64,000 bases of DNA from Clostridium sp. AM58-1XD (GTDB lineage: Bacteria; Bacillota; Clostridia; Lachnospirales; Lachnospiraceae): contig NZ_QSDR01000007.1 in the NCBI RefSeq assembly GCF_003464085.1, positions 62,001 to 126,000 of the forward strand. Reading direction: 5' to 3'. Position 1 is the stretch's first letter. The number at the start of each line of letters is the position of its first letter. Shown one piece after another: positions 58,817 to 64,000 of the stretch. The position numbers were made by a program, and so were the translations under genes. The notes beneath the pieces were generated by a model. The model worked only from the letters and a program-made list of their open reading frames with translations, was not told the origin of the DNA and did no database searches.

Positions 58817-59344
58817 ATGAAAAAGAAAAACAACAAAGGATTTTCCATGCTGGAGTTAATTATCTCCATTGCAATACTGGTGATACTCGCCGGCTTACTG
58901 GCGCCGGAATTAATTAAATATGTGGAAAAATCGAGAGAAGCCAGGGATATGCAGACGATTGATACCGTCTATATGGCGGTGAATACGGCGATGGCCAATG
59001 AAAAATCCTACAGAGAATATGCGGATTTTTCCAAGGAGTGGACGAACAAGCTGGAAGCCGGCGTATCACTGGCGTCACTTATGGATACTACGGAATATGG
59101 CGATCTGGCAAAAGAGATCACAAGAATTCTTAACGAGGACAGAACGGAAATTAAGCTTGTTTCTAAACGGGCGCTGGGAGCGGATGGAAACGGGAGTATT
59201 TATGTTCAGATCAGACGGGAAACAGATAGTAACGGCGTTGTATACGATGATGAAACCGGATTTGAGATTGCCGTATATGCAGGAAGCAGCAAGGGTTCGG
59301 TGATTGATTCTGATTTTAAAATCGGCATTGTCGATCTGGACTGA
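58817..59344 (+). CDS. Type IV pilin 5 (divergent PilA-like)
   Basis: A 175-residue prepilin, leader MKKKNNKG and FSMLELIISIAILVILAGLL, APELIKYVEKSREARDMQ. It is the most diverged of the five in the helix (ML, IS, Glu at Q). Its stop overlaps the start codon region of the peptidase gene. It could be a minor pilin. Confidence 0.9.
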   Translation: MKKKNNKGFSMLELIISIAILVILAGLLAPELIKYVEKSREARDMQTIDTVYMAVNTAMANEKSYREYADFSKEWTNKLEAGVSLASLMDTTEYGDLAKEITRILNEDRTEIKLVSKRALGADGNGSIYVQIRRETDSNGVVYDDETGFEIAVYAGSSKGSVIDSDFKIGIVDLD

Positions 59345-59358
59345 TGAGAGGGATTGAA

Positions 59359-60135
59359 ATGACTTCAGAACTGGTTGTAATTCTACCATTTGTGTTCCTG
59401 TTTGGAATTACGGTGGGTAGTTTTTTGAACGTCTGTATCTATCGAATACCATTGAATGAAGACATCGTCCGGGAACAATCACATTGTATGAGCTGTGGTT
59501 ACAAGCTGCGCTGGTACGATATGATACCCGTATTCAGCTGGCTTGCACTAGGAGGGAAATGCCGAAGCTGTAAAGAAAAAATATCGGTTCAGTATCCTGT
59601 TATCGAACTGGCCAATGGAGTGCTCTGGACGCTGACAGTGCTCCGGTTCGGCTTTCACTTTACGAGCCTATGGTATGTCGGCTGTATTTCAGCTTTGATC
59701 GTTTTAAGCCTGATTGACTGGCGGACATATGAAATACCCTTTTCCTGTAATCTTTGGATTTTAGCGATGGGTACTGGGAACTTAATAACAGAATGCATGG
59801 CCGGCGGCCTTTCCAGGGCGCCGGAGTTTTTGACAGGAGCTTTATTAGTCAGTGGATTTCTGGAGCTTTTGATTCTGCTTACCAAGGGCAGAGCAATGGG
59901 AGGCGGCGATGTGAAACTGATGTTTGCAGCTGGTCTTCTGCTGGGATGGAAAGGGATTTTATGGGCTTTTCTGATAGGCTGTATCGCCGGTTCCATCATC
60001 CATCCCGTATTAATGAAATGGAGAAATAAGAGCCGGGTACTGGCTTTTGGGCCATACCTTTCCCTGGGAATCTGGATTTCCATGATGTGGGGACGGCAGA
60101 TGACCGACTGGTATATGGGATATCTGCTGAGGTAA
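59359..60135 (+). CDS. pilD: Prepilin peptidase PilD
   Basis: A 258-residue integral membrane aspartic peptidase and N-methylase that cleaves prepilins at Gly-Phe/Met. The cytoplasmic N-domain has the four-Cys zinc site (CMSCGYK ... CRSCKEK). The two catalytic Asp are in LSLIDWRTYEIP and GGGDVKLM. ATG 59359 follows GAGAGGG; an ATG at 59344 overlaps the previous stop. It follows pilin 5 directly. Confidence 0.94.
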   Translation: MTSELVVILPFVFLFGITVGSFLNVCIYRIPLNEDIVREQSHCMSCGYKLRWYDMIPVFSWLALGGKCRSCKEKISVQYPVIELANGVLWTLTVLRFGFHFTSLWYVGCISALIVLSLIDWRTYEIPFSCNLWILAMGTGNLITECMAGGLSRAPEFLTGALLVSGFLELLILLTKGRAMGGGDVKLMFAAGLLLGWKGILWAFLIGCIAGSIIHPVLMKWRNKSRVLAFGPYLSLGIWISMMWGRQMTDWYMGYLLR

Positions 60136-60173
60136 CTAATATACTGAAATAATGCAGCAGGAAAGGAAAAAAG

Positions 60174-61925
60174 ATGGGAACGGTTTTATCCATATCGTTG
60201 GGAAATAAATCCATGCAGATTGGCGAAGTTTCCAAGAGCCGGTCGGGAGTTGTCGTTAAGAGGCTGATTGAAAAAGAGATTCAGGAAGGTCTGATGGATG
60301 ACGGAACGGTACTCAATACGGAAGCTGTAGCGAAAGCCGTCGTTGCTGCCCTGAAAGAGGCCAATATAAAAACGAAAAGGGTCATCTTTACAATACCTTC
60401 AGGAAAGGTCATGTCCAGAGAAATCGTCCTGCCGCGTATGAAGGACGAGAAGGTCATAGAGACGATAAAATCCAATGCGGAAGAATATTTTCCGATTGGT
60501 CTGGAAGATTATGTGATTTCATACTTTAAGATTTCCAACGTCTATGAGGAGGACGGCGAAAACGAAGAGGAAGATCATGGGGAGCCGGAAGACGGAGCAG
60601 ATAAGAAAAAGAAGAAGGAGAAACGCAAAAAGAGGGATAAACATACAAGAGTGAGCCAGAGGCTTATGGTGCTTGCTGTCTCTAACAGCATGGTTCAATC
60701 CTATTATGATGTGGCGGCACTCGCCCATTTGAAGCTTCTTTCCCTTGATTATATGGGTAACAGCATCCTCCAGGTGATCACGAATCAAATTGGAGAGGAA
60801 ACGTGCCTTGTGATCCAGATGCGTGAAGACAATACGTCGCTTACGGTTTTTGATAATGCAGTTATGATGCTGCAGAGAAATATCAACTACGGTACAGCGG
60901 ATATTGTTCACACTATAGAAGATACATATGGTGTTTCTTATCATAGCGCTCAGAAAAAGCTGGAGGAAAACGAACTGTTCAGAGCAGCGGACAGCTATGA
61001 ACTGAAAAACAGCATCAATTATTTTATATCGAACATTGAACGTGTGATTGAGTATTACCGCGGCAGGAATCCCGATATGCCGGTTACAAATATCTATTTC
61101 GTCGGCGAAGGTTCCAGGATTGCCGGCATGCCTCAGACGCTTGAGGAAAGTATCGGCCTGCCTGTACATACACTTTCTACGTTAAAACGTGTTATTATCC
61201 GTCCGTCAGCAGCACCGGCAGCTTCTGAGGCCATGCAGTTTATGGCGAATATCGGTGCCGTGATTGAACCGGTGGGATTTCTGCCAAGGGCTCTGGAACA
61301 GGATATCCGCAAAAAGCTTGAGACGAAGGCATGCCGTATTCTCGTTCTCCTGGCCATTTTTATGGGCCTTGTTATCGTGACGATACCTGCTTTGGACTTT
61401 TTTAATCTGTCTTTTGAAAAAATGGATTTGGAATCAAAGCTGATGTCACTGCAGGATGTGGATGAAATCTTTGAAAATTACCAGCGGGCAGAGCAGAAAT
61501 ACAGCGACGTGGAAGCGATTGAGTCAATGGTTCGTACCAACAACGAAAGCCTGGCCGGATTTATCGATGTGTTTGAACAGCTTCGTCCAAGCAGCGTTAA
61601 TATAACTTCGTTTGCATGCGATAACGGAAAGATTACATTTTCGGCGTTGGCAGACAGTAAAAACACGGTAATTAAGCTGATAACGCAGCTTAAAACCATA
61701 GCGAATGTTTATCAGGTAGATGTCAGCGGGCTTTCAAGTACCTTTGATGAAACAGGTGCTGAGACGGTTTCTTTTTCAATTATATGTCTGCTCGTAAATG
61801 ACGACGCCAGGTTTACAGAAGCTGAAGAAGATATGGCAGTGGAAGCAAATGCGGAAAGTGCTGCAGACACCGAAGAAACAGCCAGCGAGGATGTAGAGCT
61901 GATTGAGAGCGAGGTGGGTGAATGA
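60174..61925 (+). CDS. PilM-PilN fusion protein
   Basis: A 583-residue protein. Residues 1-380 form the actin-like PilM fold (LSISLGNKSMQIGEV at the start, VTNIYFVGEGSRIAGMPQTL near 304-323). A polyampholyte stretch lies at about 125-158 (EEEDHGEPEDG, then KKKKKEKRKKR). A single membrane helix (about 388-407) and a PilN-like coiled coil and ferredoxin-like domain follow (LRPSSVNITSFACDNGKITF). Normally PilM is cytoplasmic and PilN a separate membrane protein. The end is acidic. The stop overlaps the pilO start by 4 bases. Confidence 0.88.
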   Translation: MGTVLSISLGNKSMQIGEVSKSRSGVVVKRLIEKEIQEGLMDDGTVLNTEAVAKAVVAALKEANIKTKRVIFTIPSGKVMSREIVLPRMKDEKVIETIKSNAEEYFPIGLEDYVISYFKISNVYEEDGENEEEDHGEPEDGADKKKKKEKRKKRDKHTRVSQRLMVLAVSNSMVQSYYDVAALAHLKLLSLDYMGNSILQVITNQIGEETCLVIQMREDNTSLTVFDNAVMMLQRNINYGTADIVHTIEDTYGVSYHSAQKKLEENELFRAADSYELKNSINYFISNIERVIEYYRGRNPDMPVTNIYFVGEGSRIAGMPQTLEESIGLPVHTLSTLKRVIIRPSAAPAASEAMQFMANIGAVIEPVGFLPRALEQDIRKKLETKACRILVLLAIFMGLVIVTIPALDFFNLSFEKMDLESKLMSLQDVDEIFENYQRAEQKYSDVEAIESMVRTNNESLAGFIDVFEQLRPSSVNITSFACDNGKITFSALADSKNTVIKLITQLKTIANVYQVDVSGLSSTFDETGAETVSFSIICLLVNDDARFTEAEEDMAVEANAESAADTEETASEDVELIESEVGE

Positions 61926-63007
61926 TGAGAAATATGAATTCCAGGGACAAATGGCTTGTCTATTTTCTCATATCCCTGATACTCGTGGGAGCTGCCTGGA
62001 TGTTCGGCGCAAGGCCGCTGAAAGCGAAGGCAAAGAGTTTGGATGTTTCTGTAGCAGAACTGAGACAGGAATACAATGACAAAATGGCTATCCTTGCGAA
62101 AAAGGATGAATATATAAGTAAAACAAAAGAGTATACGGAAGCGTTTGACATGATGATGGAACGCTATCCGGCCGGAATAGCAAAAGAAAACCAGATTGCA
62201 TTTGTTGTTGGGCTGGAAAGAGAGCTTGGAACTGGTATTACTTCCCTGGCGTACACAGAACCAGCAACGATATACGGACTTAACTCCGCTCCGGAAGCGG
62301 GAGAACCGTATGCACTGACTGAGAGCAGGCTGACGTTGCCAGTTACATGCGATTATATCATGTGGAAGCATCTACTGGATTATGTTTTTACATGGCAGGA
62401 TAAGAGCACAATCCCTTCCATAACAGCCAGTTATGATGGGACTAGCGGAAAGGTCATATCGAATATTACACTTCAACAGTTTGCAGTAACAGGAGGAGAG
62501 CGGGTCCTTCCCGAGCCGGATGTACTGGTTCCGATCGGAACGGACAACATTTTCCAGTCCGGAACGCCTCTTTCTTACGATGGTCGTACGGCTGCAGAAA
62601 AGATTCAGGATATCAAGAAGAATTATGACCTCTACATTATGCTTCATGGAACGGCTTCGGATGTTCCAGCCAAGGTGATTGCTGGGCAGCAGGATACAGG
62701 CAAGCTCATATCAGAGAAAAATGGAGCAGAGGATCTTTCTATAACAGTCGTACAGGGAGAAGAGGAAATCAACATTGTCTATGCGTTAGGAGACAACGAG
62801 AAGCGTGTAGTAGTGCCGGACAAGGAAGAGATCAATATCTACGTACTGAGTTCGGGAAGAACAGGGAGCAGGGATGAGAGCGGAATAAACGTTTCCATCG
62901 ATAATCAGACAGAACGGAACGTATGCATTGCGGTAACTGATGACGATGGCCAGAATCCAAGATTTACGGTTGCAGAACAGAAAGGGCGCATCGAAATCAT
63001 ACAATAG
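61922..63007 (+). CDS. pilO: PilO-like pilus assembly protein
   Basis: A 361-residue bitopic protein. A cytoplasmic tail of about 12 residues, a membrane helix (about 13-30), a coiled coil (KAKSLDVSVAELRQEYNDKM) and a ferredoxin-like PilO domain (about 70-200) are recognisable. The extra 160 residues at the C-terminus have no known family. ATG 61922 overlaps the PilMN stop (ATGA). Confidence 0.8.
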   Translation: MMRNMNSRDKWLVYFLISLILVGAAWMFGARPLKAKAKSLDVSVAELRQEYNDKMAILAKKDEYISKTKEYTEAFDMMMERYPAGIAKENQIAFVVGLERELGTGITSLAYTEPATIYGLNSAPEAGEPYALTESRLTLPVTCDYIMWKHLLDYVFTWQDKSTIPSITASYDGTSGKVISNITLQQFAVTGGERVLPEPDVLVPIGTDNIFQSGTPLSYDGRTAAEKIQDIKKNYDLYIMLHGTASDVPAKVIAGQQDTGKLISEKNGAEDLSITVVQGEEEINIVYALGDNEKRVVVPDKEEINIYVLSSGRTGSRDESGINVSIDNQTERNVCIAVTDDDGQNPRFTVAEQKGRIEIIQ

Positions 63008-63030
63008 CTGCAGCAGTTCAGACGACGGAG

Positions 63031-63087
63031 AAATTGGTACAGTAGCGGTTGTTCGATTGGTTTATGAGACCGGTTCTGTACCAATTT
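63031..63087 (+). promoter_or_regulatory. 12-bp inverted repeat between pilO and the last pilin gene
   Basis: AAATTGGTACAG (63031-63042) pairs perfectly with CTGTACCAATTT (63076-63087) around a 33-nt loop. The 200-base gap otherwise has no gene. Confidence 0.5.
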
Positions 63088-63207
63088 TCACATTAGACGG
63101 ACATCCAACATTTCTTGGTTTTAAGCCAGGAAAAGATGCCGTCTGCCATCCGAACTGCTGCCAAGTAATACAGGCTTATAAGAAAATCAGGAAAGGAGTA
63201 CCCGATT

Positions 63208-64000
63208 ATGAAGAAACAGGCAGGATTTACCCTGATCGAATTGCTGGTAGCGATTGCTGTGCTCTCCATTATGACTGGGGTGCTCCTTCGCACTTTTACG
63301 GTAAGCAGCAGAATATCGGTAAAATCCAGAGAAGACGAGCGTGTGCTGAACTTGGCAAAAGATTCTGTGGAGACGTTTAAAGGATATGCGTTTGAGGGCC
63401 TAGACAAAGAGCTTTCAGAAGGCGAAGATCATACGAAAGAGATTACGATTGGAGAAAATAAGTGGCAGGCTGTTCAAGGCGGGGGAAAATTTGTATTTAC
63501 CAGGTCGGAAAAAGAAGGAACCTCCTCTTATCTGATTGAGGTGGAAGCAGATTACGGAAAGTACTCAAACGAAGATGCTGCTGATGGAAGTGTCATGGAC
63601 TCGAATCTCTATGAAATGCCGAGGATTACTGATATAAGCAGCATTCAGAATGCAGTCGTATCACCAGCCGACCTTTCTGTAACCAGCCAAGAGGATAAAG
63701 AAGGGGAAGAAGGGGAGGAATTAGATAAAGATCAATTCCTAACACGACTCCTGCTGGCAAAGGTGAACCCTCCGGAAGATGATGGAGAAGGTGGCGCGGA
63801 GGAGGGCGCCGGGTCAGGTTCCTCCGGTTCCGGCGGTTCGGAAGAAACGATATACAGCGAAGACGACGTTAAGAGAATATTGAATATTATGATCGATTCC
63901 AAAAGCGGCGGTACAAAAATGGGGGTATCGGTGCAACTGATTTATACGGTGTCAGAGGAAATGCCGGATAAAGCTTCCGGTTATCCGGCGGCTATGTCAG
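63208..64000 (+). CDS. Large pilin-like protein (cut by window end)
   Basis: At least 264 residues, beginning MKKQAG-FTLIELLVAIAVLSIMTG, a type III prepilin signal with Glu at +5. The soluble part is unusually large for a minor pilin and includes an acidic/Gly/Ser linker (EDDGEGGAEEGAGSGSS, then GGSEE) near residues 190-215. The RBS AAAGGAG lies 10 bases before ATG 63208. It probably acts as a tip or minor pilin; the C-terminus lies beyond the window. Confidence 0.85.
   Translation, partial: MKKQAGFTLIELLVAIAVLSIMTGVLLRTFTVSSRISVKSREDERVLNLAKDSVETFKGYAFEGLDKELSEGEDHTKEITIGENKWQAVQGGGKFVFTRSEKEGTSSYLIEVEADYGKYSNEDAADGSVMDSNLYEMPRITDISSIQNAVVSPADLSVTSQEDKEGEEGEELDKDQFLTRLLLAKVNPPEDDGEGGAEEGAGSGSSGSGGSEETIYSEDDVKRILNIMIDSKSGGTKMGVSVQLIYTVSEEMPDKASGYPAAMS

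Noticed and set aside
56197..59344. Recent gene conversion among pilin genes
   Set aside because: The shared region differs at many third codon positions, which does not fit recent copying.
62940..63380. Plus-strand frame of 146 codons overlapping the pilO end and the last pilin
   Set aside because: It conflicts with the prepilin signal starting at 63208, lacks a ribosome site, and its sequence has no family features.

Overview
The window comes from a spore-forming Firmicute of class Clostridia, most likely family Lachnospiraceae. The evidence is the block spoVT ... mazG-hup-rqcP-yabP-yabQ-divIC-spoIIE-tilS-hpt-ftsH, which matches the conserved sporulation and division neighbourhood of Bacillus and Clostridium, together with many TTG/GTG starts, strong AGGAGG ribosome sites, a V-type ATPase operon and a type IV pilus operon. 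Genus is not resolved. There is no phage, insertion sequence, rRNA or CRISPR array.

Layout. 1-10.6 kb: end of spoVT, a creatininase-family/NhaC cassette, then the sporulation, division and tRNA-modification block ending in ftsH. 10.6-18.3 kb: a GH13 glycosidase, two tRNA clusters (Tyr-Leu and Phe-Gly-Gly) plus a convergent Ala/Val pair, a secreted protein, the flagellin lysine methylase FliB, a thioesterase and an SseB-like protein. 18.4-24.8 kb: a lipoprotein subtilase, small regulators, and a tctBA tricarboxylate-type transporter behind a sigma-54 promoter. 25.1-33.9 kb: complete ntpFIKECGABD V-type ATPase operon with Na+-type ligands in subunit K. 34.1-43.0 kb: Crp-like regulator, thioredoxin, MarR-MATE pair, sugar nucleotidyltransferase, glycerophosphodiesterase, and a D-serine locus (XRE-cupin regulator divergent from dsdA-gntP) with repeated operators. 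43.1-51 kb: SIMPL lipoprotein, topoisomerase III, exonuclease III, ABC-F ATPase, and a GlgX-like protein that has lost all three catalytic residues. 51.2-64 kb: type IV pilus locus (pseudopilin, DUF4250, pilB-pilT-pilC, five tandem pilins, pilD, a fused pilM-pilN, pilO, and a large pilin-like protein cut by the window end).

A global feature is that at least eleven breaks in ten genes (tilS, ftsH, the subtilase, an XRE regulator, ntpE, the Crp-like gene, marR, MATE, the GlgX-like gene, pilB twice) are each explained by one missing base, always in the same direction. Several of these genes are normally essential or needed for a complete complex, so most breaks are probably sequence or assembly errors. 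I annotate these genes as full-length CDS and mark the break.

The most interesting items are the catalytically dead GlgX homologue, the membrane-domain-less SpoIIE behind a Spo0A-style promoter with a 21-nt spacer, the sigma-54 promoter of tctBA, the four-copy operator array at dsdA, the five-pilin array with fixed N-termini and divergent tails, the PilM-PilN fusion, and a compact three-way-junction RNA candidate after ntpD.
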